Below, piece by piece: positions 28,637 through 37,199 of a stretch of 64,000 bases of DNA; within the stretch, counting starts at the first letter, position 1, and every line of letters starts with the position of its first letter. The notes under the pieces are model-generated. The model was not told the DNA's origin. It did not search any database and saw only the letters and a program-made list of their open reading frames with translations. The DNA lies in the NCBI GenBank assembly GCA_964389755.1, contig CAYMEW010000019.1, positions 13,327-77,326 of the forward strand. Reading direction: 5' to 3'. The translations under genes and the position numbers were made by a program. The DNA is from JBBSUQ01 sp964389755. GTDB lineage: Bacteria; Bacteroidota; Bacteroidia; Flavobacteriales_D; Crocinitomicaceae.

Positions 28637-29476
28637 ATGAACCGTATATTATTTTTACTTGGAACCCTCCTTGCGATCGGAACGGTCTGCGCGCAGGAAG
28701 AACAGGATATCCTCGATGAAGGTTTTGCACTCTACTATTCCGAAATGGCTTCCTGGAACGGAACCGACCTCTTCCTGGACCAGCTTGGAAACAAACGCGA
28801 TCAGTCGGGAGGATATTTTTCATACACGGACGAAACGGGACATTCCCACTGCGTTTTCTTCAACCGTTCGGATGTCCCTGAAATTCTCGCAATCTTTAGT
28901 TTCGACAGTACGTTTCTTGAAGGGAAGGTACTGATCGACACCCTGCGCCGTGAATTTACCGCTTACGAAAAGGAACTTTTCACGATCCGGCAAAAAGCGC
29001 TGAACCGCGTGCGTGAGGACAGTACGTTCATCCTGTATGAGCATACGAGTTTTAACATTATTCCGTTGATCCGCAAGGGTGAGAAAAAAGTCTATGTACT
29101 GACAGGTCCGCAGGCTTCGGGTGTGGTGATTTTCGGGAATGATTACTTACTGCGTTTTAACGATTTGAATGAGATCGAAAGTGTGTCGATGCTTCACCGC
29201 AACATCCTGCCCGTTGATTTCGGCGAACCGGGAGAAGCACCTGTCACCACGATGCACAGTCATGCTACTGAAACCGGCGAACTGATCACGCCGACCGACA
29301 TCTGTACGCTTCTATTATATGGCCCTTATGCCAACTGGAGCATGCACGTCGTTGTGGGCAAAAAGAAGGTAAGCCTGTGGAATTGTGATACACAGAGCCT
29401 GCTCATACTCGATCGCAAAGCATTTGAGAAGATCTCGAAAGACGTGGAAAAGCGCGAAAAGAAAAAAAGAAACTGA
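28637..29476 (+). CDS. Hypothetical exported protein
   Basis: 279 residues starting with a signal peptide (MNRILFLLGTLLAIGTVCAQ). The body alternates charged segments with aromatic strand patterns (GYFSYTDETGHSHCVFFNRSD, FGNDYLLRFNDLNEI) and ends in a lysine-rich KDVEKREKKKRN. No known family is recognised. It is followed by a short Cys-bearing gene in the same direction. Confidence 0.7.
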   Translation: MNRILFLLGTLLAIGTVCAQEEQDILDEGFALYYSEMASWNGTDLFLDQLGNKRDQSGGYFSYTDETGHSHCVFFNRSDVPEILAIFSFDSTFLEGKVLIDTLRREFTAYEKELFTIRQKALNRVREDSTFILYEHTSFNIIPLIRKGEKKVYVLTGPQASGVVIFGNDYLLRFNDLNEIESVSMLHRNILPVDFGEPGEAPVTTMHSHATETGELITPTDICTLLLYGPYANWSMHVVVGKKKVSLWNCDTQSLLILDRKAFEKISKDVEKREKKKRN

Positions 29477-29523
29477 TTCGTTTGAAAAAAGGGACTATTT
29501 TAGAACCGGATAACACTACTTTC

Positions 29524-29736
29524 ATGAAAAAACTACTGATCGCCTGTTCCGCGCTGCTTTTGCTGACAGGAACCGCACAGACCGCTGATGTCTACATTTG
29601 CATAAGTCGCGCAGCGAAAAAATATCATTATACGAAAAGCTGCCGGGGAATCAAGCGTTGCACACATACCATTGAACAGGTAAGTAAAACGGAAGCGATG
29701 CGCAGGGGGTATACACTTTGCGGATACGAGGATTAG
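29524..29736 (+). CDS. Small exported Cys protein with nuclease-tail-like motif
   Basis: 70 residues from ATG 29524 (MKKLLIACSALLLLTG), with a signal peptide. The mature AKKYHYTKSCRGIKRC..IEQVSKTEAMRRGYTLCGYE matches the small K-Y-H-x4-C...C-x2 module often found at the C-terminus of secreted nucleases and ComEC-like proteins, probably a metal or disulphide site. The usual CxxC end is absent: only one C follows. It overlaps the convergent Nudix gene by four bases. Confidence 0.68.
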   Translation: MKKLLIACSALLLLTGTAQTADVYICISRAAKKYHYTKSCRGIKRCTHTIEQVSKTEAMRRGYTLCGYED

Positions 29737-30290
29737 ACTTTCGAGCCGAGCCACCACCAGCAGGCCATGAGCGTTTTGGCATCCACCAGTTCGCCCGAAA
29801 TAATGTGATCCTCCAGTTCCTCGCGCGGAATACGTACCAGTTCCGTAAATTCATCCTGGCTGACGCCGCCGCCGCCCTCCCCGCTACGGTCTTTATGAGA
29901 AACTTCAGCATAGAACAGGTGCATCCGTTCGTCGGAATAACCGGGAGACACGTAAAACGAAGTAATCAGGCGTACTCCCTCGAGTTCATAGCCTGTTTCT
30001 TCCGATACTTCACGTCGCAGCGCCTTTTCAGGTGTTTCCCCCGACTCCATTCTGCCTGCCGGAATCTCAACCAGGAAACGATTGGCCGGATAACGATACT
30101 GTTTCACCAGGATGAAACTTTCCGTATCGGCTTCATAGATCAGTACTGCAACAGCTTCTCCGCGAACAACCTTTTCACGCTCGAAAGCGTGCACGGCATC
30201 CGATTGTTCATCGCGTAAAGTAATATCTGCTTTAATGACCGGTAATTTACCGTCATACATTCTTTTTTCGTTACGAACCGTTTGTTTCAT
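29733..30290 (-). CDS. Nudix hydrolase (ADP-ribose pyrophosphatase-like)
   Basis: About 185 residues from ATG 30290. The Nudix box GRMESGETPEKALRREVSEETGY fits G-x5-E-x7-REUxEExGU exactly. The preceding VKQYRYPANRFLVEIPAG and the LITSFYVSPGYSDERMHLFYAE segment are typical of NudF-type ADP-sugar hydrolases, which cleave ADP-ribose to AMP and ribose-5-phosphate. Two Trp-rich residues at the end (CWWWLG) are unusual. Exact substrate is inferred from subfamily resemblance. Confidence 0.86.
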   Translation of the reverse strand: MKQTVRNEKRMYDGKLPVIKADITLRDEQSDAVHAFEREKVVRGEAVAVLIYEADTESFILVKQYRYPANRFLVEIPAGRMESGETPEKALRREVSEETGYELEGVRLITSFYVSPGYSDERMHLFYAEVSHKDRSGEGGGGVSQDEFTELVRIPREELEDHIISGELVDAKTLMACWWWLGSKV

Positions 30291-30348
30291 GAAGGACGCA
30301 TTTGGTGTTTCAGAAGTAACAAAAGGCAACTCGCTTTGTTGCAGTGCA

Positions 30349-30855
30349 TCAGTTAAAATTCGGGGCGTTCAGGTCCTTCCCGGAATAATACCCCGTATCG
30401 ACATCGCAAATGAGTTTTGTCAGCGTGGTAATCTGACCCGTATGGTATGAAAAGTGCTCGATCACGTGAATGAGCGCAGATAGCCCGGTTTCGTGAAAGC
30501 CCTGGATGGTGCGCGGCATGGCCAGGTCACTTTCAACAAGGGTTTTGAACACCTGCCTTGCATTGGACTTGAAGTTTTCCATCAGGAAGATCAGGTCCGA
30601 CTTCCGGATATTGGAATGTTTCATAAACTCCTGCGCCCGATCGCGGTTATCCGGCTTTCCCCCGAGCCCTGAAAGAATCCACTGACGACCGTTTCCGCAC
30701 AGGTGCAGGACGAGGTTCCCGACAGACGGAATATTCCCGTTGGGCGAAAACCAGAGTTTTTCTTCGGGGATGAGCGCCAGGCATTTGAAGATCCGTGAGT
30801 AAGATTCGGAAAATACCCTGCGTTCGAATTCATCAAGCAGCAATTGTTTCATCAT
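30349..30855 (-). CDS. DinB-superfamily protein
   Basis: 168 residues, four-helix-bundle DinB/DUF1572 type. Candidate metal-binding histidines are His52 in NLVLHLCGNGRQW and the C-terminal pair in HVIEHFSYHTGQI. Members include thiol transferases and metal-dependent hydrolases; the function here is unknown. It ends upstream of the Nudix gene on the same strand and starts just before tRNA-His, which lies on the opposite strand. Confidence 0.8.
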   Translation of the reverse strand: MMKQLLLDEFERRVFSESYSRIFKCLALIPEEKLWFSPNGNIPSVGNLVLHLCGNGRQWILSGLGGKPDNRDRAQEFMKHSNIRKSDLIFLMENFKSNARQVFKTLVESDLAMPRTIQGFHETGLSALIHVIEHFSYHTGQITTLTKLICDVDTGYYSGKDLNAPNFN

Positions 30856-30932
30856 ACAGCGTCATGGCGTAAAACGTGACTTAAATTTAAAAAAAATAAT
30901 GAATAAATGATGTCGGAAAAACAGAATTTATC

Positions 30933-30940
30933 TATATTTG
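30933..30940 (+). promoter_or_regulatory. tRNA-His promoter -7 box
   Basis: TATATTTG matches TAnnTTTG and ends twelve bases before the first tRNA base (G-1 at 30953), a sensible distance for a tRNA start. Confidence 0.55.
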
Positions 30941-30952
30941 CCCCCACCAAAT

Positions 30953-31027
<75 letters not shown>

Positions 31028-31035
31028 CAGGTAAC

Positions 31036-31066
31036 AAAAAACCCCGGATTTTCCCGGGGTTTTCTT
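31036..31066 (+). terminator. Terminator after tRNA-His
   Basis: AAAACCCCGG and CCGGGGTTTT form a strong stem with a short ATTTTC loop, followed by a run of T bases. Confidence 0.85.
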
Positions 31067-31116
31067 TTTTTATGTATCCTGAAAACTTTCAGAGCCGCAT
31101 AAATCAACGTTTCTCT

Positions 31117-31884
31117 TCAATCTCCCAGGAATAAATACTCACGGAATTTCGGGTCTTCAACATGTTCTTTGAAACGATCAGGCACCTCGAACTGCGCCTT
31201 ATTCATTCTTCCGACAAAGGTTTGGGAATAATAGACCTTCCCTCCTGCCTGGCACTTGAGGCGCATCTTTGTTTTGTAATTCCCGCCATAATGCGGAATC
31301 TTGATGACTGCCAGGTTACCAGGAGGAATGATACACTGCCCAAAACTGTTTCCGCACAAACTGTGATTCCAGTACTCGATCGGTTTCCATTCGCCGGATG
31401 CGTCCCGTGCCTCGCGGATCATCGTGAGTCGTCCATCCTCGTTATCCAGGAAAAGTGTATCCGCCGTGGTGTTTCGGATAAACGCAGGAAATGCCCGAAA
31501 GTTTTCAGGGAGGTACACACGTTCCCCGTTCTCCGGGGGCGGTAACAAGTTGACATCGTAATTTTTCAGCACGATTTCCTGTTTGGTATCGACCCACATG
31601 TCGGGTTCGGCAGAGCCCAAATTAAATCGTTTGACCTGGGGGTGAAAACCGAAGTACGAATTCAGCCTCACACTGTTTTCATCCAGACTTAGCGTTTTGG
31701 AAAACGGCCCCACATACCCAATTCTGTTTTCAGAGTCCTGCATCTCAAAGGCAGTCCGAAGCGTATCGGCCGGAAAGAACATTTCACTAACCCGCGGTGT
31801 TTTGCGGGTTAAACTCTGAAATACGCTACAATCACTCAGCAGGGAAGCGCAAATAAGGGCGGTTAAAATCAGGAACTTTTTCAA
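31117..31884 (-). CDS. Hypothetical lipoprotein
   Basis: 255 residues. The N-terminus MKKFLILTALICASLLSDCSVF contains a lipobox-like LSDC, so Cys19 is probably lipidated. The body is beta-rich (EIVLKNYDVNLLPPPENGERVYL, GNLAVIKIPHYGGNYKTKMRLKCQAGGKVYYSQTF). No known family is recognised. It is the last minus-strand gene in its group, followed by the alpha/beta hydrolase upstream by 22 bases. Confidence 0.7.
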   Translation of the reverse strand: MKKFLILTALICASLLSDCSVFQSLTRKTPRVSEMFFPADTLRTAFEMQDSENRIGYVGPFSKTLSLDENSVRLNSYFGFHPQVKRFNLGSAEPDMWVDTKQEIVLKNYDVNLLPPPENGERVYLPENFRAFPAFIRNTTADTLFLDNEDGRLTMIREARDASGEWKPIEYWNHSLCGNSFGQCIIPPGNLAVIKIPHYGGNYKTKMRLKCQAGGKVYYSQTFVGRMNKAQFEVPDRFKEHVEDPKFREYLFLGD

Positions 31885-31905
31885 AATTATCGTATTTGTT
31901 CAGTT

Positions 31906-32688
31906 TTAAGGGGTAGTTGAATCCAGGAACTGCTCGATAAGCGGCACCGCTACCAAATTCGGTTCACCGCTATCCTGCGGAAGGGTCGTGACTTCTCCGA
32001 TGTACTCTCCGTGTGTTCCCGGCAGTATTGCCAGTCGCGAGCCGGCAATCAACTGATGCAATGCAAGTACATGTTCGTTTGAAATCAGGTCACGATCGCC
32101 GTTGATAAGCAACGTCGGAGCTTTTACCTGTCGGATGAGTTCATCCGGAATATCCCGGAAGTGGACCATTCGTTTGGCATCGCGATCGTGCATGATGCGA
32201 AAACGCTCCGGATCGGGAACGATCTCCAGGTACGCTTTTCGAAGCGCGGGCGGCACCTGATCAACGCTCACCTGTTCCATAAAATGCCAGAAATCAGTTG
32301 GGGCCCCGCTTCGTTTGGTGAGTACGGAACCAAGCACGAGTTTATTTACCAGTTCCGGATGCCTGATCACCAGCTGCAGGGCTGTTGTAGCACCGTTGCT
32401 AAACCCGAAGACGTTCGCCGGCTGCACATTTAAGTGCCGAATCAGTGCGGCCACATCATCGGCATCCTGTTCGAAAGAAAGATCCGAATCGCGGTCCGTG
32501 GTGCGTCCGTGCGCCTGTAACTCTACGGCAATCACCTTTTGTTTTTCAGAAAGTCTCGGAATGATCCTTCCGAAACTGATTTCGTGCGTCGACCCGCCTC
32601 CGTGAACGAGTACGAGCGGCGTTCCACCCTGTCCGTAGACGGCATAATACATACTGATTCCGTTGATATTTGCGCTTCCTTCCTGCAT
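31906..32688 (-). CDS. Alpha/beta hydrolase
   Basis: 260 residues. Motifs: oxyanion LVHGGGSTHEIS, nucleophile elbow GFSNGA (Ser), acid in PTLLINGDRD, and catalytic His in LPGTHGEYIGE. This matches the standard serine alpha/beta hydrolase set, such as carboxylesterases or enol-lactonases. Substrate is unknown. No signal peptide is visible, so it should be cytosolic. Confidence 0.83.
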   Translation of the reverse strand: MQEGSANINGISMYYAVYGQGGTPLVLVHGGGSTHEISFGRIIPRLSEKQKVIAVELQAHGRTTDRDSDLSFEQDADDVAALIRHLNVQPANVFGFSNGATTALQLVIRHPELVNKLVLGSVLTKRSGAPTDFWHFMEQVSVDQVPPALRKAYLEIVPDPERFRIMHDRDAKRMVHFRDIPDELIRQVKAPTLLINGDRDLISNEHVLALHQLIAGSRLAILPGTHGEYIGEVTTLPQDSGEPNLVAVPLIEQFLDSTTP

Positions 32689-32788
32689 ACCGGTGATTTA
32701 TTAAATGGCCTTACCAAAGATAATTATAAAGGCTTATTCATTTAAAATAAACGCTTATTTTTAGTGGGTAAAAGAGAAAACCTTCCCT

Positions 32789-33268
32789 GTGGAATATTCT
32801 GCCGAATCATTTTTCCTGTCATGCTTTTCCGGATTCGGTATCTACTCGGTAGTGTACCTGGTACTGCATATTTTCTTTAAAGAAAAGCGTGCACGCTTTG
32901 AAGAATTCGACCGTTCGGCTTCTCACCTGATCTCTTTTATCGCAATCGGTTTTGTCATTTGGGCACTGTTTGCTGAAAAGCCGTTTTTTTACTACTGCTA
33001 CTATGTAATTCCGATACAATTACTTTGGTGGCCGAAAATCAGAACTTATCTACCCGGACGGGCTTTTATCGGCATACTGGCTCTTTTGTCTCCCGGGCGG
33101 CTGATTACTTTCCTGACGTCCTTTCACCGCGATTACTTACCCAGCACCTGGCACATACCGTTTACAAATCAACTGGTACTTTTAACGGTCGGACCGTTAC
33201 TCTTCGGAACAATGGCCTTTGTCTTTCACCGCATAAGAACCCGCACAATCACCCGAAAAATATCCTGA
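32789..33268 (+). CDS. Hypothetical multi-span membrane protein
   Basis: 159 residues with about four hydrophobic segments (FLSCFSGFGIYSVVYLVLHIFF, LISFIAIGFVIWALFA, FYYCYYVIPIQLLW, LLTVGPLLFGTMAFVFH), a basic tail RIRTRTITRK and no recognised family. It starts from a non-ATG codon in this frame or from an internal start. It ends two bases before the next gene's ATG. Confidence 0.55.
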   Translation: MEYSAESFFLSCFSGFGIYSVVYLVLHIFFKEKRARFEEFDRSASHLISFIAIGFVIWALFAEKPFFYYCYYVIPIQLLWWPKIRTYLPGRAFIGILALLSPGRLITFLTSFHRDYLPSTWHIPFTNQLVLLTVGPLLFGTMAFVFHRIRTRTITRKIS

Positions 33269-33270
33269 TT

Positions 33271-33813
33271 ATGAAACACTACGTCATCCTGTTGCTCCTT
33301 TTAGTATGTGGATCACTGCACGCGCAGGACAATCTGTGGAACGAACGTCACGACATCCTTTCTGAATACGACGCACTCGCCGCTTCGGACACCAACTTTC
33401 GGATCCGAATTGTTGACAGCACTTCGCGAATTACTGTTTTCATCGAAGGAAAAGATTCCCTGCAACTCACGCATTTTATCCGTCCTTACAGCAACGGAAT
33501 TATAGACGACGAGTCTCCCTGCGACAGCCTGGTGATTGCACTCGATTGTTCCAGGTGTGCCCCTGAACACATTCGTAAGATCATCGCATCGAAACAACGC
33601 AAATGGGTACAAACCTCCGATTCCACCTACATTTCAAAACGTTGGGTCATGAAGTTTCAACCTGCTAACCACGATCCGGTAACGTATACGGTTCCGCTCC
33701 TTTTGATACGCACAACTGTGACCCAATCGGAAATTGTACTCTACACGGCAATCTTTACGAAATACGAATGGAAATCACGATTGCGCACCAAAGAAAAAAA
33801 TCAGGTGAATTAA
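33271..33813 (+). CDS. Hypothetical exported protein
   Basis: 180 residues from ATG 33271, with a signal peptide (MKHYVILLLLLVCGSLHAQ). A longer upstream frame exists but overlaps the membrane protein gene. The body has D-S-T repeats and strand patterns, with a paired Cys segment (DCSRCAPEH). No family is recognised. It follows the membrane protein at 32789 by two bases. Confidence 0.65.
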   Translation: MKHYVILLLLLVCGSLHAQDNLWNERHDILSEYDALAASDTNFRIRIVDSTSRITVFIEGKDSLQLTHFIRPYSNGIIDDESPCDSLVIALDCSRCAPEHIRKIIASKQRKWVQTSDSTYISKRWVMKFQPANHDPVTYTVPLLLIRTTVTQSEIVLYTAIFTKYEWKSRLRTKEKNQVN

Positions 33814-33815
33814 AA

Positions 33816-34340
33816 CTAACCGCCTTTTAACCCTGATCCATTCACCCAAATACCTTTGTAAACCCAGTCAGAATGATCCATAAGCGAGGTATCAACAAGT
33901 TTAGTTTGCTCAAATAAGAAACAACACGGACGAATTTCCGCAATACGCTCGTTAGTCCCCAAAATACCAGTATCTTCTATTTGATATTCAATACGATGCG
34001 AATCATCGTTACAGTGAACATATAGAATCTCCTCTGTTTTGAATCCGGATTCATTGTAGGTAAGCACAATTGTGACTAACTCAAAAATGAACAGCAGGAT
34101 AAGCGAGCTATTAAACCCAATCCTGAATACCATAGCACTTTTAGAATATTTTCGAGCGCGAAGTGCCGCGTAAAAAAGACCTAAAATCAAAATCACGATA
34201 CAGATCCAGGTGATCCCGATACTTATAAGTTTCATCCCCGTACAAGTATGCAGAACTAACATTATGAAACAAATCAACCACATTGTCATGCCCCAAAAGC
34301 GGTAAATATGCTCCGATGCGCGTTTTTGTTGATCAGGCAT
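33816..34340 (-). CDS. Hypothetical membrane protein
   Basis: 174 residues with three membrane segments (MTMWLICFIMLVLHTCTGM, ISIGITWICIVILILGLFYAAL, SSLILLFIFELVTIVLT), then a soluble C-terminal half with CFLFEQTKLVD and a glycine end. No known family is recognised. It is convergent with the gene ending at 33813, with two bases between. Confidence 0.65.
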   Translation of the reverse strand: MPDQQKRASEHIYRFWGMTMWLICFIMLVLHTCTGMKLISIGITWICIVILILGLFYAALRARKYSKSAMVFRIGFNSSLILLFIFELVTIVLTYNESGFKTEEILYVHCNDDSHRIEYQIEDTGILGTNERIAEIRPCCFLFEQTKLVDTSLMDHSDWVYKGIWVNGSGLKGG

Positions 34341-34465
34341 TAGATAAAAAGTTTTGCTAATGATAACGTTTTATAGTTGTGATTTATTCAATGAGACCGA
34401 TACCCTCGTGATGATTTCCTCTAAACAAAAGAATAATAGAATATACTTATCTTTAATGCTAAAAA

Positions 34466-34897
34466 ATGCATAAGTGGATATTCGCGTCATTCCTGATGCT
34501 CCTGCCCTGGAGTTCGAACTGCCAGGAAAATTCCGATCTTTTATTTATCAATATACTTACATTACTCGCAGCTGATGATGAATTCGAAGAACGGGCGGGA
34601 ACACTATTCGAAGATAAAAACAGCCTCTTTTTTTATTATGGAAATCTATTCTACGAGATCACGAAGCAAGATACCATTCCCGACGTCTATCTGTGGCCGC
34701 AAAAAAAATTACAGGATCAAAACATCGGTTGCTACTTACATATTGATTCACTTGGGCAACAAGGTGATTTCTACCTGATCTATTTTAAATTTACAGGTAA
34801 TCGCTGCCGTCCTAAAAAACCGAAGTCAGTTATTGGAAAATTCAGGCTGATCGCAGAAACAAAACTCGAACTTGTTACATTGGATTACTGCGAATAA
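34466..34897 (+). CDS. Hypothetical exported protein
   Basis: 143 residues starting with a likely signal peptide (MHKWIFASFLMLLPWSSNCQ). The mature part has acidic and aromatic segments and ends in RLIAETKLELVTLDYCE. No family is recognised. It ends one base before the LprI-like gene, suggesting an operon. Confidence 0.6.
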   Translation: MHKWIFASFLMLLPWSSNCQENSDLLFINILTLLAADDEFEERAGTLFEDKNSLFFYYGNLFYEITKQDTIPDVYLWPQKKLQDQNIGCYLHIDSLGQQGDFYLIYFKFTGNRCRPKKPKSVIGKFRLIAETKLELVTLDYCE

Positions 34898-34898
34898 C

Positions 34899-35447
34899 AT
34901 GAAAAAATTCATCACATTACTCAGTTTAACGATCAGCATACAGGCTTTTGCCCAACCGCGGCCAATCACGGTAACCGACTCTGTAAACATCGAGACGACA
35001 CTTCGTCAGGCAGGCGATTCACTGGCTCAACTTCTCCGAAAGGGTGAGTCGATCACTTCTGGTCTCTCTGAATTCTCCGTACAATTTACGTGTGACACCT
35101 TCATGATTGAGCAACGCCAAAGATTTCAGCTCGAAATCGATTATTCGACGAGAGGAATGATCGCTTCGGCTTATGAAGCACAGCGCAATTACGATAGTCT
35201 CCTAAACCATTACTACGAACTTTTAATGGCAAAGCTTTCGGAAAATGATCGTGAAATACTTGAACTTTCTCAGCAAAACTGGTTAAAATTCAGAGATACG
35301 GAACTTACTCTGAACCGCTCTCTCACTGAAGAAAAGTATACCGGCGGCGGAACTATTCAAGCCGTGATCGCTGCATCCAGGGCGCTGGAACTAACGCGAA
35401 ATCGGTTGATTGATATATATGTCTACCGGGAACGTATTACTCAATAA
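34899..35447 (+). CDS. DUF1311 / LprI-like exported protein
   Basis: 182 residues from ATG 34899, with a signal peptide (MKKFITLLSLTISIQAFAQ). The segment YYELLMAKLSENDREILELSQQNWLKFRDTEL is the conserved DUF1311 helix found in LprI lysozyme inhibitors of other bacteria. Cys residues typical of that family are reduced here, so inhibitor function is uncertain. It follows the exported protein gene upstream by one base. Confidence 0.72.
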   Translation: MKKFITLLSLTISIQAFAQPRPITVTDSVNIETTLRQAGDSLAQLLRKGESITSGLSEFSVQFTCDTFMIEQRQRFQLEIDYSTRGMIASAYEAQRNYDSLLNHYYELLMAKLSENDREILELSQQNWLKFRDTELTLNRSLTEEKYTGGGTIQAVIAASRALELTRNRLIDIYVYRERITQ

Positions 35448-35498
35448 ATCAGAATTTTTCTTTCACGAAATCTCTTTATCTTTCCAAAAAAACCTTCC

Positions 35499-35849
35499 AT
35501 GAAAAACACGCGTATCTTCAAAATGGCGTTCGCCGGAGTATATCCGCACTACGTTCAGAAAGCAAGCAAAAAAGGTCGTACCAAAGCGGAAGTAGACGAA
35601 ATCATTTACTGGCTCACCGGCTACAATGAAAAAGATCTGACGCGCATACTCGAACAAAAAACCGACTTCGAAACCTTTTTCGCGGAAGCACCGCGACTGA
35701 ACCCGAACGTGTCAAAGATCACCGGCGTGATTTGCGGATACCGCGTCGAAGAGATCGAGGATCCGCTCATGCAGAAGATCCGCTACCTGGATAAACTGAT
35801 TGACGAACTCGCGAAGGGAAAGTCCATGGGAAAGATCCTGCGCAGCTAA
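35499..35849 (+). CDS. DUF2200 family protein
   Basis: 116 residues with the full family signature: RIFKMAFAGVYPHYVQKASKKGRTK, the DEIIYWLTGYNEKDL and GVICGYRVEEIEDPLMQKIRYLDKLIDELAKGK segments. DUF2200 proteins are cytosolic and of unknown function. It is convergent with the VOC lipoprotein gene. Confidence 0.9.
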   Translation: MKNTRIFKMAFAGVYPHYVQKASKKGRTKAEVDEIIYWLTGYNEKDLTRILEQKTDFETFFAEAPRLNPNVSKITGVICGYRVEEIEDPLMQKIRYLDKLIDELAKGKSMGKILRS

Positions 35850-35859
35850 GTCCGGTTCC

Positions 35860-36384
35860 TTAAAGAGGCCGTTCGTCCTCTCCTGCCGGTTCCCACAACT
35901 CGATCTTGTTTCCTTCCGAGTCCAGAATGTGGATAAACTTGCCGTAATCGTAAGTTTCGAGGCTGTCGAGGATTGTCACACCGTTTTGCTTCAGCTTTTC
36001 GATCAGTCCTTCGATGTTCTGCACACGGTAGTTGATCATAAACTCCTTTTCCGATGGCGCAAAATAATCGTTCCCCTTTTTAAACGGATTCCACTGTAGT
36101 GAATGAATACGTTTCGGCTCGTCCAGGTCGCGCGATTCAAAACCGGCACTCCCCCAGTCGTTGATCTCCATACCGAGGTTCTTCGCGTACCAGTCGCGCG
36201 TTTTCTGCGGGTCGTCCGACATAAAAAATATACCGCCGATACCCGTCACTTTTGGCGTTGTATCATGAACTTCGCGCGTTCCGGCCTCCTCTTTTTTCGG
36301 TGTTTCCATAACTTTTGTCTTTTCCGTCGAACGGCAACCTGCAATGCCCGCGGCCACGACGATCAGAAGGATGAATCTAATCAT
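35860..36384 (-). CDS. VOC-fold (glyoxalase-like) lipoprotein
   Basis: 174 residues. The lipobox GIAGC gives an acylated Cys. The mature part has the VOC betaalphabeta pattern: GIFFMSDDPQKTRDWYAKNLGMEIND and the metal-ligand type segment FIHILDSEGNKIELWEP at the end. VOC proteins include glyoxalases and metal-dependent dioxygenases. An exported lipoprotein form is unusual, so its substrate is open. Confidence 0.78.
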   Translation of the reverse strand: MIRFILLIVVAAGIAGCRSTEKTKVMETPKKEEAGTREVHDTTPKVTGIGGIFFMSDDPQKTRDWYAKNLGMEINDWGSAGFESRDLDEPKRIHSLQWNPFKKGNDYFAPSEKEFMINYRVQNIEGLIEKLKQNGVTILDSLETYDYGKFIHILDSEGNKIELWEPAGEDERPL

Positions 36385-36558
36385 TTCAATTCATTTTAAT
36401 ATTCGAACTTACATTTAATTTCCGAATTCCCGAACACCGACTGACTTCCCCGTAGCTATTCCTGCCACTGTGCGTCGTTTCGCTTTCCCCGACGATTCAG
36501 CTCCTGCCGGCGCATTTCGAATTCCGTCAGCAAAGTGCGGAATGTGTCTGTTAACAGA

Positions 36559-37062
36559 TCAGGGGGGGGCCTCGTTATTCACCGGTACTATTTCCGGGAG
36601 CACGATCCGCTGCTCACCATCTGCGGAAACCAGGCGTAACACGTAAAAGTTTCGGGCATTGACCATCGGAATACTATCAGCGTTTGCAATGCTTTGACGA
36701 AACTGTAGCGAATCTGCGAAGACCTCTTCAAACATAGCCGGAAGCAAACTGTCTGCATCGCGAACTTCCGGACGCCAGGTAAAACAATTGTTAGCTACTA
36801 CGGAATGGACCTTTTGCGATGTTACATCCTGCCAGATGATCCAGTATTCTTCATTATAAAAACATGACTTCCCGGTACCGGCAGGCTGACGTTCACCGAC
36901 CACTTTCGCACAGCCCGAACACGACTCAATGAAGATATACACGGGCATGCCCTGCGCTTTCAGGGAATCCACCAAGTGGTTGTGATGCGCAGAAAGTTCC
37001 TGAGCGCCGACACAATGCGCTAACAAAATGGACAAAACAAACAGAATGCGCGTAAACTTCAA
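36559..37062 (-). CDS. Exported protein, probably frameshifted at an 8-C run
   Basis: A TTG start at 37062 gives a signal peptide (LKFTRILFVLSILLAHCVGAQ); the full open frame runs to a GTG at 37137. Conserved features include the Cys pair SCSGCA near the N-terminus of the mature part, then CFYNEEYWIIWQ. The frame ends at the 8-C run (minus strand; plus 36562-36569), reading NNEAPP-stop. Losing one C would continue as DLLTDTFRTLL..MRRQEL to a TAG at 36456-36458, about 34 residues more. This reads as natural coding sequence, so the stop is likely an artefact or phase switch. Function unknown. Confidence 0.6.
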   Translation of the reverse strand: MKFTRILFVLSILLAHCVGAQELSAHHNHLVDSLKAQGMPVYIFIESCSGCAKVVGERQPAGTGKSCFYNEEYWIIWQDVTSQKVHSVVANNCFTWRPEVRDADSLLPAMFEEVFADSLQFRQSIANADSIPMVNARNFYVLRLVSADGEQRIVLPEIVPVNNEAPP

Positions 37063-37199
37063 CGGTCCGGAGCTTTGGGTTTTCGAATAACAAATTAAGG
37101 ATTTCAACGGGAAAACACAATTAAAAATAAAAAGCACGATGAATAGTCCTGTCGGATACCAAATGTTTTCAGAATTGGAAAAGAACTTTGAACACTAAA

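Noticed and set aside
33025..33270. N-terminal extension of the exported protein at 33271
   Set aside because: It overlaps the membrane protein gene and lies before a clear signal peptide.
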